DNA from: Roseovarius dicentrarchi
Lineage (GTDB): Bacteria > Pseudomonadota > Alphaproteobacteria > Rhodobacterales > Rhodobacteraceae
Reading direction: 5' to 3'
Length of the DNA stretch: 64,000 nucleotides
Assembly (NCBI RefSeq): GCF_003316635.1
Contig: NZ_QNQP01000007.1
Location: forward strand, 89,925-153,924
Made by a program: the position numbers and the translations under genes. The notes under the pieces are model-generated. The model saw nothing but the letters and a program-made list of their open reading frames with translations, was not told where the DNA came from and did not search any database. Below, in pieces: positions 44,466-54,035 of this stretch. The stretch's first letter is position 1. Each line of letters begins with the position of its first letter.

Positions 44466-45014
44466 TCACTGGCAGCGCTTTTGCGCCTCTTCCATCGCGG
44501 CGGTATAGCCGATCAGCGAAAACGTGTCCTTGGTCTGCGTTCCGCGCCCGGACTGCGCTGTCAGAACCGCATCGGCGCCGCGCTTCATCGCTGCGATAAT
44601 CTTGGCGTCGTCATCGGCGCTGGCGGGCCATGCCCACTCTTTTTCCGTATAAAGCTGAAATTTTTCGCCACTGATATTCACGTCCACCGTCGATCCGTCA
44701 GCAAACGGATAGCCGCCGGTAAAGGCAACCTGACCGCGCACGCCCGCATCCGGGCGGAAAAACGTCATGAACAGAATTTCGCCGCGGCGCACAGCCACCA
44801 CCTTGCCGCCGCGCGTGTTGACGGTCTCCGTCGGGGCCGAAACAGTCCAGCATTCGCGCGGCGATGCTTCGGTGAAAACGCTCCATGCGGTTTTGGCGGC
44901 GACCTGATTGGTGCTTTCGGCCTGGGCCAGTACGGGTGATCCCGCCCCGAAACCGATCAGTGCAAATGCGCTTATTGCGGCGCACATTGCGCCCCGCTTT
45001 ACTGGTGATACCAT
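44466..45014 (-). CDS. invasion-associated locus B (IalB) family exported protein
   Basis: 182 aa. A signal peptide is visible at residues 1-31 (basic MVSPVKRG, hydrophobic AISAFALIGFGAG, then VLAQA cleavage region). The mature part begins with AKTAWSVFTEASPRECWTVS and keeps a second Cys at the C-terminus (EEAQKRCQ), probably a disulfide. IalB-family proteins are periplasmic; their role in free-living bacteria is unknown. GGAGG lies 11 bases before ATG 45014, slightly far. Confidence 0.8.
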   Translation of the reverse strand: MVSPVKRGAMCAAISAFALIGFGAGSPVLAQAESTNQVAAKTAWSVFTEASPRECWTVSAPTETVNTRGGKVVAVRRGEILFMTFFRPDAGVRGQVAFTGGYPFADGSTVDVNISGEKFQLYTEKEWAWPASADDDAKIIAAMKRGADAVLTAQSGRGTQTKDTFSLIGYTAAMEEAQKRCQ

Positions 45015-45204
45015 ATCTCGTGCAGCCTCCAAGCTGTCATAAGCCTCAGTTTAGTCGCGCCCGGTGAACGCCCCTGTTGCCGGGGGTTTACACTTGGCAA
45101 GCGCGCGGATCTTCTCGACACTGCATCAATAGCCGAAAACCTGCCAGAAACGAAAGATTGAATTGGCGGAATCCCGCACATCCCGTCCCCAAGGAACCTG
45201 AGCC

Positions 45205-46215
45205 ATGAAAAACACCGCCCTGCCCCCCGTTCCCCTGACCGAAATCTGGCGCGGCCCGATCTGCGAAAGCCTGCATCTGGGCCATGCTGTCATCTGCGGT
45301 CCGGGCGGGGACATCGTGCAGGCGTGGGGCGACCCGAACGCGCAGGTCTATCCGCGCTCGTCGTGCAAGATGTTGCAGGCGCTGCCGCTGGTCGAAAGCG
45401 GCGCGGCGGACGCCGCCGGTCTGGGGGCGCGGCATCTGGCGCTGGCCTGCGCGTCGCATAACGGCGCGGCGATTCATACGGCGCCGGTCGCTGACTGGAT
45501 CGCGGGGCTGGGCCTGTCCGAGCCGGACCTGCGCTGCGGCAGCCACATGCCCAAAGACGAGGACGCCGCCCATGCGCTGATTCGCGGACACGAGGCGCCC
45601 TGCCAGCTGCATAACAACTGCTCCGGCAAACATGCCGGATTTTTGACGCTGAACCAGCACTTGCAGGGCGGCCCTGATTACGAGCTGTTCGATCATCCGG
45701 TGCAGCAGGCCTGCCTGCGCGCGTTTGAGGAGGTGACCGCGCAGACCAGCCCCGGCTATGGCATCGACGGCTGCTCGGCCCCGAATTTCCTGACCACGTT
45801 GCACGGTATGGGCCGCGCCATGGCCTATTTCGCCAATGCACAGCACGGCGCGGGTACGCGCCAGACCGCCGCCGCCCGCCTGCGCGACGCGATGATCGCG
45901 CACCCCGATCTGGTCGCAGGCGAGGGGCGCGCCTGCACCGAGCTGATGCGCGCCTGCAATCAGCCCGTGGCGCTGAAAACCGGCGCAGAGGCGTTTTTTA
46001 TTGCCATCATTCCTGGCCTTGGTCTGGGCATTGCGCTCAAGGTGGCGGACGGCGCCGACCGCGCATCGGAATGCGCCATTGCCGCGTTGCTGGTGCGGCT
46101 GGGCGTGCTGGACCCCGAACACCCCAGCGCGCGCAAGTTCATGAACAAGACGCTGCGCAGCTGGCGCGGGATCGAGGCCGGCATGATCAAACCCGCGCCG
46201 GGACTGGTGGCTTAG
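45205..46215 (+). CDS. asparaginase (PF06089, rhizobial AnsA-like type)
   Basis: 336 aa. The catalytic pattern of this family is present: PRSSCKMLQALPLVES around residue 50 (Ser-x-x-Lys) and CQLHNNCSGKHAGFLTLNQH around 135 (second Ser/Lys with the metal-binding Cys). It hydrolyses asparagine to aspartate and ammonia and is unrelated to the type I/II enzymes of E. coli. AAGGAACC precedes the ATG. The tail overlaps convergent serB by 4 bp. Confidence 0.9.
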   Translation: MKNTALPPVPLTEIWRGPICESLHLGHAVICGPGGDIVQAWGDPNAQVYPRSSCKMLQALPLVESGAADAAGLGARHLALACASHNGAAIHTAPVADWIAGLGLSEPDLRCGSHMPKDEDAAHALIRGHEAPCQLHNNCSGKHAGFLTLNQHLQGGPDYELFDHPVQQACLRAFEEVTAQTSPGYGIDGCSAPNFLTTLHGMGRAMAYFANAQHGAGTRQTAAARLRDAMIAHPDLVAGEGRACTELMRACNQPVALKTGAEAFFIAIIPGLGLGIALKVADGADRASECAIAALLVRLGVLDPEHPSARKFMNKTLRSWRGIEAGMIKPAPGLVA

Positions 46216-47087
46216 CCCGCGTCCACAAACTCGCTGCGCGCGTAGCCTTGCAGATATAGCAGGGCGGTCAGATCGCCGTGATTGATGCGCAGATCGCACT
46301 GCGCCGCCACGGACGGTTTGGCGTGCAGCGCCACGCCCGCGCCCGCCCGGCCCAGCATGCCCAGATCATTCGCGCCATCGCCCACGGCCATCACATCGGC
46401 GGCCGTGATGCCCAGCCGCGCGGTAATCTCCTCCAGCGCGTCAATCTTGGCCTGCCGCCCCAGAATGGGGCGCGCCACATCGCCGGTCAGTGCGCCCTGC
46501 TCGACGCACAGCACATTCGCGCGATGCTCGTCAAATCCCAGATCCGCCGCCACTGGCCCGGTAAAGGCGGTAAATCCACCCGACACCAGCGCCGTATGCG
46601 CGCCATTGCCGCGCATCGTCGCAATCAAGGCGCGCCCGCCCGGCGCAAGCGTGATACGGGTTTGCAAAACATCCGAAATCACCGCCTCCGGCAGACCTTT
46701 CAGCAGCGCCATCCGCTCCAGCAGGGCGCCCTCGAAATCCAGCTCGCCATTCATCGCGCGGGCCGTGATGGCGCGCACATGATCGCCCACGCCCGCCACT
46801 TCGGCCAGCTCGTCAATACATTCCTGCGCGATCATGGTGCTGTCCATATCGGCCAGCAGCATCCGCTTGCGCCGCCCATCGCGCGCCTGCACCGCAAGGT
46901 CAACGCCCATCTGCTGCACGTCCTGCCAGACATCCCACAGATTGCCGGGGCGCGCGGCCAGCGTGAACTCCGCTGCCTCATCCGGCGACAGCCATTGCAC
47001 ATCGCCCCCGCCCCAGGCGTTGCGCAGGCTTTCGGTCAGGCTCGGCTCCAACCCGCCGGGGCGGGCGATCAGGGTGGCTGTGAACAT
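46212..47087 (-). CDS. serB: phosphoserine phosphatase
   Basis: 291 aa HAD enzyme. The nucleophile motif is LADMDSTMIAQECIDELAEVAGVG (near residue 80), motif II is VSGGFTAFTGPVAADLG, and motif III/IV is AVGDGANDLGMLGRAGAGVALHAKP. An ~75-residue N-terminal domain precedes the core. It performs the last step of serine synthesis and is divergent from serC, so all three serine genes share one locus. Confidence 0.95.
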   Translation of the reverse strand: MFTATLIARPGGLEPSLTESLRNAWGGGDVQWLSPDEAAEFTLAARPGNLWDVWQDVQQMGVDLAVQARDGRRKRMLLADMDSTMIAQECIDELAEVAGVGDHVRAITARAMNGELDFEGALLERMALLKGLPEAVISDVLQTRITLAPGGRALIATMRGNGAHTALVSGGFTAFTGPVAADLGFDEHRANVLCVEQGALTGDVARPILGRQAKIDALEEITARLGITAADVMAVGDGANDLGMLGRAGAGVALHAKPSVAAQCDLRINHGDLTALLYLQGYARSEFVDAG

Positions 47088-47190
47088 CTGGCAAGGCTCC
47101 CGCTAAAGGCGACACAGGTCGCAAACTATTTCCGATCCGCCGCATAGCGTGAATTACCCCCTTGCGAAAGGCCCCGGCCCCGCATAGCTT

Positions 47191-47244
47191 CGCCCGTGGG
47201 ACACCCTTCCCCAACGAAGGGCGCTTATCTGGAAGGATAGCTAC
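47191..47244 (+). promoter_or_regulatory. candidate serC leader RNA motif
   Basis: Just before serC, CCCTTC (47204-47209) and GAAGGG (47216-47221) form a hairpin. TATC and GATA (47226-47229 and 47236-47239) form a second one whose loop carries the ribosome site GGAAGG. CGCCC at 47191 can compete by pairing with GGGCG at 47219. A conserved serC-associated motif of this kind is known in alphaproteobacteria; identity here is inferred from position and shape. Confidence 0.45.
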
Positions 47245-48414
47245 ATGGCTATTGACGACCCCGCGCGCGATGGCGTGCGCGCACCTGAATTGCGGCCTGC
47301 AAACCCGCGCTTCTCCTCCGGCCCCTGTGCCAAACCCCCTGTATTCACACTCGAAAAGCTGTCTGGCGCGCCCTTGGGCCGTAGTCACCGCGCGGCGGTG
47401 GGCAAAGAGCGGCTGAAGGCCGCGATTGACGGCACCCGCACCGTTCTGGGCATCCCCGAGGATTATCGCATCGGCATCGTTCCCGCCTCCGACACCGGCG
47501 CGGTGGAAATGGCGATGTGGTCGCTGTTGGGCCCGCGCAAGGTGGAAATGCTGGCATGGGAGAGCTTTGGCGCGGGCTGGGTCACCGACGCGGTGAAACA
47601 GCTGAAACTGGATGCCGAGGTCAAGACGGCCGACTATGGCGAGCTTGTCGATCTTGGCAGCGTCGATACCGATAATGACGTGGTTTTCACCTGGAACGGC
47701 ACCACATCGGGCGTGCGCGTTGTAAATGGCGACTGGATCGCCGCCAAACGCGCCGGGCTGACCATTTGCGATGCCACCTCTGCCGCCTTTGCGCAGGATC
47801 TGCCTTGGGACAAGCTGGATGTGACCACCTTCAGCTGGCAAAAGGTGCTGGGCGGCGAGGCGGCGCATGGCATGATCGTGCTTAGCCCTCGCGCCGTGGA
47901 GCGGCTGGAATCCTACACCCCGCCATGGCCCATGCCCAAGATTTTCCGCCTCACCAAGGGCGGCAAGCTGATCGAGGGCATCTTCAAGGGCGAGACGATC
48001 AACACCCCCTCCATGCTGGCGGTCGAGGATTATCTGCTGGCGCTGGACTGGGCGCAGTCTGTCGGCGGCCTGCCCGGACTGATCGAGCGCGCGGATGCCA
48101 ATGCGGGCGTCATTGCCGATTTCGTGGCCGATCACGGCTGGATCGCGAACCTTGCCAAGGATCCCGCAACCCGCTCGAACACCTCCGTCTGTCTGCGCTT
48201 CACCGACCCGTCCATTGCGGATGGCGCGGCCTTCGCCAAGGCGGTGGCCAAGCGGCTGGAGGCCGAAGGCGTGGCTTATGACATCGGCGCTTACCGCGAT
48301 GCACCGCCCGGTCTGCGCATCTGGTGCGGCGGCACGGTAGAGACGTCCGACATTCAGGCGCTGATGCCCTGGATCGAATGGGCCTACCACGCCGAGCGGG
48401 CCGCGCTGGCCTGA
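47245..48414 (+). CDS. serC: phosphoserine aminotransferase
   Basis: 389 aa, the longer alphaproteobacterial form. The PLP-lysine region is [25 protein letters not shown] (Lys near residue 200). The start includes [16 protein letters not shown], which binds the phosphate, and the end is [25 protein letters not shown]. It converts 3-phosphohydroxypyruvate to phosphoserine. It is 62 bp upstream of serA on the same strand. Confidence 0.95.
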   Translation: MAIDDPARDGVRAPELRPANPRFSSGPCAKPPVFTLEKLSGAPLGRSHRAAVGKERLKAAIDGTRTVLGIPEDYRIGIVPASDTGAVEMAMWSLLGPRKVEMLAWESFGAGWVTDAVKQLKLDAEVKTADYGELVDLGSVDTDNDVVFTWNGTTSGVRVVNGDWIAAKRAGLTICDATSAAFAQDLPWDKLDVTTFSWQKVLGGEAAHGMIVLSPRAVERLESYTPPWPMPKIFRLTKGGKLIEGIFKGETINTPSMLAVEDYLLALDWAQSVGGLPGLIERADANAGVIADFVADHGWIANLAKDPATRSNTSVCLRFTDPSIADGAAFAKAVAKRLEAEGVAYDIGAYRDAPPGLRIWCGGTVETSDIQALMPWIEWAYHAERAALA

Positions 48415-48476
48415 GCGTTTCCCGGCGGGCCAGCGCGGCCCGCCCCCTCCCCCATATTCCATAAAGGACGCTGAAA

Positions 48477-50072
48477 ATGGCTCCCAAAGTACTCGTCTCC
48501 GACAAGCTGTCTGAAACTGCCGTGCAGATCTTTCGCGATCGCGGCATCGACGTGGATTTCCAGCCCGACCTGGGCAAGGACAAGGACCGCCTTGCCGAGG
48601 TGATCGGCGATTATGACGGCCTCGCCATCCGCTCCGCGACCAAGGTCACCGAAAAGATCCTGGAGAACGCCCACAAGTTGAAGGTGATCGCCCGCGCCGG
48701 CATCGGCACCGACAATATCGACAAGGCCGCAGCCAGCAAAAAGGGCGTCATCGTGATGAACACGCCCTTTGGTAATATGATCACCACCGCCGAACACGCC
48801 ATCGCGCTGATGTTCGCGGTGGCGCGCCAGATCCCCGAAGCCAGTGCCTCCACCCATGCCGGCAAATGGGAAAAATCCCGCTTCATGGGGACCGAGCTGA
48901 CGAACAAGGTGCTGGGGGTCATCGGCGCGGGCAATATCGGCGGCATCGTCTGCGACCGCGCGCGCGGGCTGAAGATGAAGGTGATCGCCTATGATCCCTT
49001 CCTCAGCGAGGCCAAGGCCGACAAGATGGGCGTCGAAAAGGTCGAGCTGGACGATCTGCTGGCCCGCGCCGATTTCATCACGCTGCACGTGCCGCTGACC
49101 GACCAGACGCGCAACATTCTCAGCCGCGAGAACCTTGAGAAAACCAAGAAAGGCGTGCGCATCATCAACTGCGCCCGCGGCGGTCTGGTGGACGAGGCGG
49201 CGGTCGCCGACATGCTGAAATCCGGCCACATCGCCGGCGCCGCCTTCGACGTGTTTGAAATCGAGCCGGCCACCGACAGCCCGCTTTTCGGCCTGCCGAA
49301 CGTCGTCTGCACGCCGCATCTGGGCGCCGCCACCACCGAGGCGCAGGAAAACGTCGCCCTGCAAGTGGCCGAGCAGATGTCGGACTACCTGCTGACCGGC
49401 GCCGTGACCAACGCGCTCAACATGCCGTCAGTCACCGCCGAGGAGGCCAAGGTGATGGGCCCCTGGATCAAGCTGGCCGGCCACTTGGGCGCCTTCATCG
49501 GCCAGATGACGGATGAGCCGGTGAAGGCGATCAACATCCTTTATGACGGTGCCGTGTCACAGATGAACCTGCCCGCCCTGACCTCGGCCAGCGTGGCCGG
49601 TATCATGAAAGCGGTGAACCCCGAGGTGAACGTGGTCAGCGCCCCCGTGGTGGCCAAGGAACGCGGGATCAAGATCAGCACAACCCATCAGGATAAATCC
49701 GGCGTTTTCGAGGGTTATATCAAGCTGACCGTCGTTACCGATAAACGCGAGCGGTCGATCGGCGGCACGATCTTCTCGGATGGCAAACCGCGCTTTATCC
49801 AGATCAAGGGCATCAATATCGACGCGGAAATCGGGGCGCATATGCTCTACGTGACCAACAGCGACCAGCCGGGCATCATCGGCACGCTGGGCCAGACCAT
49901 GGGCGATCACGGCGTGAACATCGCCAACTTCACCCTTGGCCGCTCCAGCGCCGGCGGCGAAGCGATTGCCCTGCTCTATGTCGATGCGCCGGTGCCGCAA
50001 AAGGCGATTGATGCGCTGCAAGCCACGGGCTGTTTCCTGCAAATCAAACCGCTGCAATTTGATATCGAGTGA
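48477..50072 (+). CDS. serA: D-3-phosphoglycerate dehydrogenase
   Basis: 531 aa long-type enzyme. The NAD motif is LGVIGAGNIGGIVCDRA near residue 145. Catalytic parts are NCARGGLVDEAA (Arg near 236) and CTPHLGAATTEAQENVA (His near 283). An intervening domain and a C-terminal ACT domain (SDQPGIIGTLGQTMGDHGVNIANF, from about 460) follow, so serine feedback control is possible. AAAGGACG precedes the ATG. It opens serine synthesis together with serC. Confidence 0.96.
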   Translation: MAPKVLVSDKLSETAVQIFRDRGIDVDFQPDLGKDKDRLAEVIGDYDGLAIRSATKVTEKILENAHKLKVIARAGIGTDNIDKAAASKKGVIVMNTPFGNMITTAEHAIALMFAVARQIPEASASTHAGKWEKSRFMGTELTNKVLGVIGAGNIGGIVCDRARGLKMKVIAYDPFLSEAKADKMGVEKVELDDLLARADFITLHVPLTDQTRNILSRENLEKTKKGVRIINCARGGLVDEAAVADMLKSGHIAGAAFDVFEIEPATDSPLFGLPNVVCTPHLGAATTEAQENVALQVAEQMSDYLLTGAVTNALNMPSVTAEEAKVMGPWIKLAGHLGAFIGQMTDEPVKAINILYDGAVSQMNLPALTSASVAGIMKAVNPEVNVVSAPVVAKERGIKISTTHQDKSGVFEGYIKLTVVTDKRERSIGGTIFSDGKPRFIQIKGINIDAEIGAHMLYVTNSDQPGIIGTLGQTMGDHGVNIANFTLGRSSAGGEAIALLYVDAPVPQKAIDALQATGCFLQIKPLQFDIE

Positions 50073-50122
50073 TCGCGGCGCGGCTTTCATCCTTCCGGTA
50101 AATACTTCTGCCGGACGGATAT

Positions 50123-50158
50123 CCTGATGCCATGCGGATCAGATCAGCTGGCATCAGG
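50123..50158. terminator. hairpin downstream of serA
   Basis: CCTGATGCCA (50123-50132) and TGGCATCAGG (50149-50158) form a perfect 10-bp stem with a 16-base loop, about 50 bp after serA in a 214-bp gap. No T-run follows, so terminator use is tentative. No gene is seen in the gap. Confidence 0.45.
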
Positions 50159-50286
50159 ACGCTCCCGGTTTCATTTCCCGCTTTGATTCCGATGCGTTCC
50201 CTTGCCCAAGCGTCACGGGGCGGCAGCAGGACATGGTGCAGCCACGTGTCGGGGGGCCGTCACTGGACTGTGTCGACGGCGGCGGC

Positions 50287-50871
50287 TCAAACCTGCAGCG
50301 CTGCGGGATCTGCCCATTGATGCGCCAAGGGTCGCGTGATCGCCAAAAGGTCGATCGCCCGCGCGGCGATCTGATCGACGATATCGGCCACGCTTTGCGG
50401 GTTCAGGTAGAACGCCGGGACCGGCGGCAAGAGGATCGCGCCCGTTTCGGTGGCGGCGGTCATGTTGCGCAGATGGGCCAGGGTCAGCGGTGCCTCGCGC
50501 GTCAGCAGGATCAGGCGGCGGCGCTCTTTCAACTGGACGCTGGCGGCGCGGGTCAGCAGGTTGTCGTCCAGCCCGTGGGCGATGGCGGCAAGGCTTCGCA
50601 TCGAACAGGGCGCAACGATCATGCCCGCCACCGGAACCGACCCCGAGGCGATGCTGGCGCCGATATCCGCGATGTCATGCCAGCGCGCCACCAGCCTGCG
50701 CAGCTCGCCCTGCGCATCAGCGCCGCATTCGGTGTCCAGCGTCCGCCCGGCGGCGGCGCTGGTCACCAGATCGACCTCGGCGCCGATCTGTGCCAGCTGG
50801 CGCGCGACAGACAGGCCCAGCGCGGCCCCGGACGCCCCGGCAATCCCGAGGACGACACGCGGCGCGGTCAT
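50287..50871 (-). CDS. ubiX: flavin prenyltransferase UbiX
   Basis: 194 aa from ATG 50871. The FMN-binding start VVLGIAGASGAALGLSVARQL and VPVAGMIVAPCSMRSLAAIAHGLDDNLLTRAA are diagnostic; LTREAPLTLAHLRNM follows. It makes the prenylated flavin needed by UbiD. It overlaps ubiD by ATGA on the minus strand, so cofactor maker and user are co-translated. They face the ubiTUV operon across a shared promoter region. Confidence 0.93.
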   Translation of the reverse strand: MTAPRVVLGIAGASGAALGLSVARQLAQIGAEVDLVTSAAAGRTLDTECGADAQGELRRLVARWHDIADIGASIASGSVPVAGMIVAPCSMRSLAAIAHGLDDNLLTRAASVQLKERRRLILLTREAPLTLAHLRNMTAATETGAILLPPVPAFYLNPQSVADIVDQIAARAIDLLAITRPLAHQWADPAALQV

Positions 50872-52376
50872 GGCGCGCCCTCCGGCATCAGCCGCGACAG
50901 CAGGTCGCTGGCGAATGCGGCATCCTCGGGGGCGGTCTGCATCACCTCGCCCCATTCGCGGCCCGTCTCGGTGCCGATCTTGACGGTGGCGTCAATCCCC
51001 ATCTTTCCCGCCAGTCCGGCCTGCGGAGAGGCAAAATCGAGGTAGTCCATCGGTGTATTCTCCATCAGCATGACATCGCGCGACGGGTCCATGCGTGTCG
51101 CCAGCGCCCAGGCGATATCGTCCCAGTTGGAGGGGTTCAGATCGGCATCGATTACGATGATCATCTTGGTATAGCTGAATTGCGGCAACATCCCCCACAG
51201 CGCCATCATCACGCGCCGGGCCTGACCGGGATAGCGTTTTTCGATGCTGACCACCGCCATCCGGTAAGAGCAGGCAGCGGGCGGCAGCCACAAATCGCGG
51301 ATTTCGGGGATCTGGGCGCGGATCGTTGGCAGGGCGAGCCGGTTGAACACCTCGCCGATGATGGCAGGCTCGTCCGGCGGGCGGCCGGTGTAGGTGGACA
51401 GATAGAGCGGATCGCGCCGGTGGGTGATCGCGGTCACCTGCATCACCGGAAACGGCTCGGCCCGGTTGTAATAGCCGGTGTGATCGCCAAACGGGCCTTC
51501 GGGTGCCAGCGCGGTCGGCGAGACCAGGCCCTCCAGCACGATCTCGGCATCGGCTGGCACCATGAGATCCACGGTTTTCGCCGGCACCAGCCGGGGGCGG
51601 GCGTTGTTCAGCGCGCCTGCGAAACTAAGCTCGGACACCGTTTCAGGCAGGGGCAAGGCGGCGGACAGCAGGCTTGCCGGATCGGCCCCAAGGACAATGG
51701 CGACCGGTGCAGGCGCGCCATGGCGCGCCCAGCTTTGATGATGGGCGGCGCCGCCGCGATGGGGCAGCCAGCGCATGATGACCTTGTCGCGGCCCAACAC
51801 TTGCGCGCGGTAGACACCGGCGTTGTAGCGGTTGATGTCGGCGCCCGCCGTTCCGTGCGGGCGGGTCACCACGACCGGCCAGGTGATCAGCGGGCCGGCA
51901 TCGCCGGGCCAATGGGTCTGCACCGGGATCATTGACAGATCGACCTTGTCGCCCTCGATGACATGCTCTTGCACCGGGGCGGAGCGGGCGATTTTCGGGC
52001 GCGTGGACAGGGCCGCCTTCAGCATCGGCCAGCGCGACAGCGCATCGCGCAGACCGCCCGGCGGTGCAGGCGCGCGCAGCGCCGCAAGAAACGCGCCCAG
52101 ATCATTCAGCCCGCCCGGCGTGACCCCCAGACCCGCCGCCACCCGGCGCGGCGTGCCGAACAGATTGGCGATGACGGGAATATCCGCCTCGGCGCCGCCC
52201 TCCAGCACGGGCCGGTCGAACCTAAGGACCGGGCCGCCCCGCTCCAGCACCGCGCGATGCACGGCCGTCATCCGGTGGCGCACGGCCACGCGCTCGGGGA
52301 TGCGCTGCAACTGATCGCTGTCGGCGCACCAGTCGAGGAAATCGCGTAGGCTGAGGAATGGTGGAAGGGTGCGCAC
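50868..52376 (-). CDS. ubiD: UbiD family decarboxylase
   Basis: 502 aa, full length. The start is GTG 52376, after AGGA. Family motifs include RYNAGVYRAQVLGRDKVIMRWLPHRGGAAHHQ near residue 180 and GPFGDHTGYYNRAEPFPVMQV near 290, with the acidic catalytic residues in the latter region. It decarboxylates 3-polyprenyl-4-hydroxybenzoate in ubiquinone synthesis. Linkage to ubiX and to the ubiTUV genes makes that role likelier than an aromatic-acid catabolic one. Confidence 0.9.
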   Translation of the reverse strand: MRTLPPFLSLRDFLDWCADSDQLQRIPERVAVRHRMTAVHRAVLERGGPVLRFDRPVLEGGAEADIPVIANLFGTPRRVAAGLGVTPGGLNDLGAFLAALRAPAPPGGLRDALSRWPMLKAALSTRPKIARSAPVQEHVIEGDKVDLSMIPVQTHWPGDAGPLITWPVVVTRPHGTAGADINRYNAGVYRAQVLGRDKVIMRWLPHRGGAAHHQSWARHGAPAPVAIVLGADPASLLSAALPLPETVSELSFAGALNNARPRLVPAKTVDLMVPADAEIVLEGLVSPTALAPEGPFGDHTGYYNRAEPFPVMQVTAITHRRDPLYLSTYTGRPPDEPAIIGEVFNRLALPTIRAQIPEIRDLWLPPAACSYRMAVVSIEKRYPGQARRVMMALWGMLPQFSYTKMIIVIDADLNPSNWDDIAWALATRMDPSRDVMLMENTPMDYLDFASPQAGLAGKMGIDATVKIGTETGREWGEVMQTAPEDAAFASDLLSRLMPEGAP

Positions 52377-52432
52377 GGGATATCCTGTCAGGCGATTTGC
52401 CCTGCACCTATCAGCAATGAATCCGGCTGAAC

Positions 52433-52446
52433 TTGATGATCGTCAA
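52433..52446. promoter_or_regulatory. FNR/ANR-type box between ubiD and ubiT
   Basis: TTGAT-GATC-GTCAA matches the consensus TTGAT-N4-ATCAA at 9 of 10 positions. It is centred in the 120-bp divergent region, about 57 bp from each start codon, so one dimer could serve either or both operons under low oxygen. Confidence 0.75.
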
Positions 52447-52496
52447 TTTCATTTGCCAATCACACGGCTAAGACAAAAAGAATTGCATGATCGCCG

Positions 52497-53054
52497 ATGA
52501 AGGAACGCCACGTGTCACCGCCCCCCGGACAAATCCCGCAGTTTCCGGCTGTGCTGGCGACCGCGTTTCGCGCGGCGCCGCTGGCGCCGTTGTCGCTGTC
52601 GCTTACCATGTTTTCGCGCGGCATTGCCCGGCGGCATCCCGCGCTGTTTCGCAGATTGGGGGAATACAGCCACACGCGGTTCGTGCTGGACCCTACCGAT
52701 CTGCCCTTCGTGATCGTGCTTGATCCCAATGGCGGCGCGCCGCGCGTCACGCTGATGCGCGGCCAGGGCGACGGTGCCGCGCGCATTGCCGGGCCGCTGG
52801 CGGCACTGCTGGGGCTGGTGCATGGCGCGTTTGACGGCGACGCGCTGTTTTTCTCGCGCGATCTGGTGGTCGAGGGCGACACCTCGGCCGCGCTGGCGCT
52901 GCGCAACGCGATTGATGACAGCGAGCTGGACCTGTCCGAGGAAATCACGCGCTATTGCGGGCCGATGAAAGGCCCGCTGCAAAAGTTTTTCACGCGAATT
53001 GAACACTATAGCGGGGTCAGCCTGACCCGCGCGGAAGAGGGGCTGGCATGGTAA
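52497..53054 (+). CDS. ubiT: anaerobic ubiquinone factor UbiT (SCP2 domain)
   Basis: 185 aa. It is an SCP2 sterol-carrier fold (HTRFVLDPTDLPFVIVLD, then GDALFFSRDLVVEGDTSAALALRNAID), the layout of UbiT. The N-terminal 40 residues are hydrophobic and Pro-rich. UbiT binds isoprenoid intermediates in oxygen-independent ubiquinone synthesis. It overlaps ubiU by 7 bp and begins the operon after the FNR box. The identity is supported mainly by the ubiU-ubiV neighbours. Confidence 0.88.
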   Translation: MKERHVSPPPGQIPQFPAVLATAFRAAPLAPLSLSLTMFSRGIARRHPALFRRLGEYSHTRFVLDPTDLPFVIVLDPNGGAPRVTLMRGQGDGAARIAGPLAALLGLVHGAFDGDALFFSRDLVVEGDTSAALALRNAIDDSELDLSEEITRYCGPMKGPLQKFFTRIEHYSGVSLTRAEEGLAW

Positions 53055-54031
53055 TGGAAATCGTTTGTCCGGCGGGCACGCCCGCGTCGCTGCGCGCTGC
53101 CGTGACGGCCGGGGCGCACACCATCTATTGCGGTTTTGCGGATGAGACGAACGCGCGCAACTTTCCCGGTCTGAATTTCGACCGCTCGGAAATGCACGAG
53201 GGCATCGCGTTTGCACATGCCCGTGGCGCAAAGGTTCTGGTGGCCATCAATACCTTTCCCCGTGCAGGGGACGAGGCGCTGTGGCACCGGGCGGTCGCCG
53301 ATGCCGAAAGCTGCGGTGCCGATGCGGTCATCCTTGCCGATCTGGGCCTGCTGGATCATGCCGCGCGCCATCATCCGGGGCTGCGCCGGCATCTGTCGGT
53401 GCAGGCGGCCGCATCCAACGCCGACGCGCTCAACTTTTACGCCGATACATTCGGGGTCAAGCGCGTGGTGCTGCCGCGCGTCCTGTCGGTGCCGGAAATC
53501 GCCGCGATCAATGCCGAAACCGATGTCGAGACGGAGGTTTTCGTTTATGGCGGCCTGTGCGTCATGGCCGAGGGGCGCTGTTCGCTGTCGTCCTATGCGA
53601 CGGGCCGCTCGCCCAACATGAACGGGGTCTGCTCGCCCGCCAGCCATGTCGAATATCACGACGAGGGCGGCGTTCTGGATGCGCGTCTGGGGGGCTACAC
53701 GATCCACCGCGTCGGCAAGGACCAGCCGGCGCCCTATCCGACGCTGTGCAAGGGATGTTTCAGCGCCGGCGACAAAACCGGACATCTGTTCGAGGATCCC
53801 GTCAGCCTGAACGCCGAACAACTGATCCCGCAACTGCAAAAGGCCGGTGTGACCGCGCTGAAGATCGAGGGGCGACAGCGCTCGCGGTCCTATGTGGCGC
53901 AGGTCGTGCGCAATTTCCGCGCCGCAGTGGACGCGCTGGACGCGGGCCTGCCCATGCCCGAAGGCATGCTGGCGCGGCTGTCCGAAGGTCAGGCGATGAC
54001 CACCGGCGCCTATAAAAAGACGTGGAGATGA
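53048..54031 (+). CDS. ubiU: O2-independent ubiquinone hydroxylation protein UbiU (U32 family)
   Basis: 327 aa. Cysteines at residues 171, 178, 195 and 234 (GGLCVMAEGRC, NGVC, LCKGC) correspond with an offset of two to the four 4Fe-4S ligands of E. coli UbiU. It starts MVMEIVCPAGTPASLRAAV, a U32-family start; an internal ATG at 53054 is the alternative. It partners UbiV in oxygen-independent ring hydroxylation. Overlap with ubiT and 4-bp spacing to ubiV indicate one operon. Confidence 0.93.
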   Translation: MVMEIVCPAGTPASLRAAVTAGAHTIYCGFADETNARNFPGLNFDRSEMHEGIAFAHARGAKVLVAINTFPRAGDEALWHRAVADAESCGADAVILADLGLLDHAARHHPGLRRHLSVQAAASNADALNFYADTFGVKRVVLPRVLSVPEIAAINAETDVETEVFVYGGLCVMAEGRCSLSSYATGRSPNMNGVCSPASHVEYHDEGGVLDARLGGYTIHRVGKDQPAPYPTLCKGCFSAGDKTGHLFEDPVSLNAEQLIPQLQKAGVTALKIEGRQRSRSYVAQVVRNFRAAVDALDAGLPMPEGMLARLSEGQAMTTGAYKKTWR

Positions 54032-54035
54032 GCAT

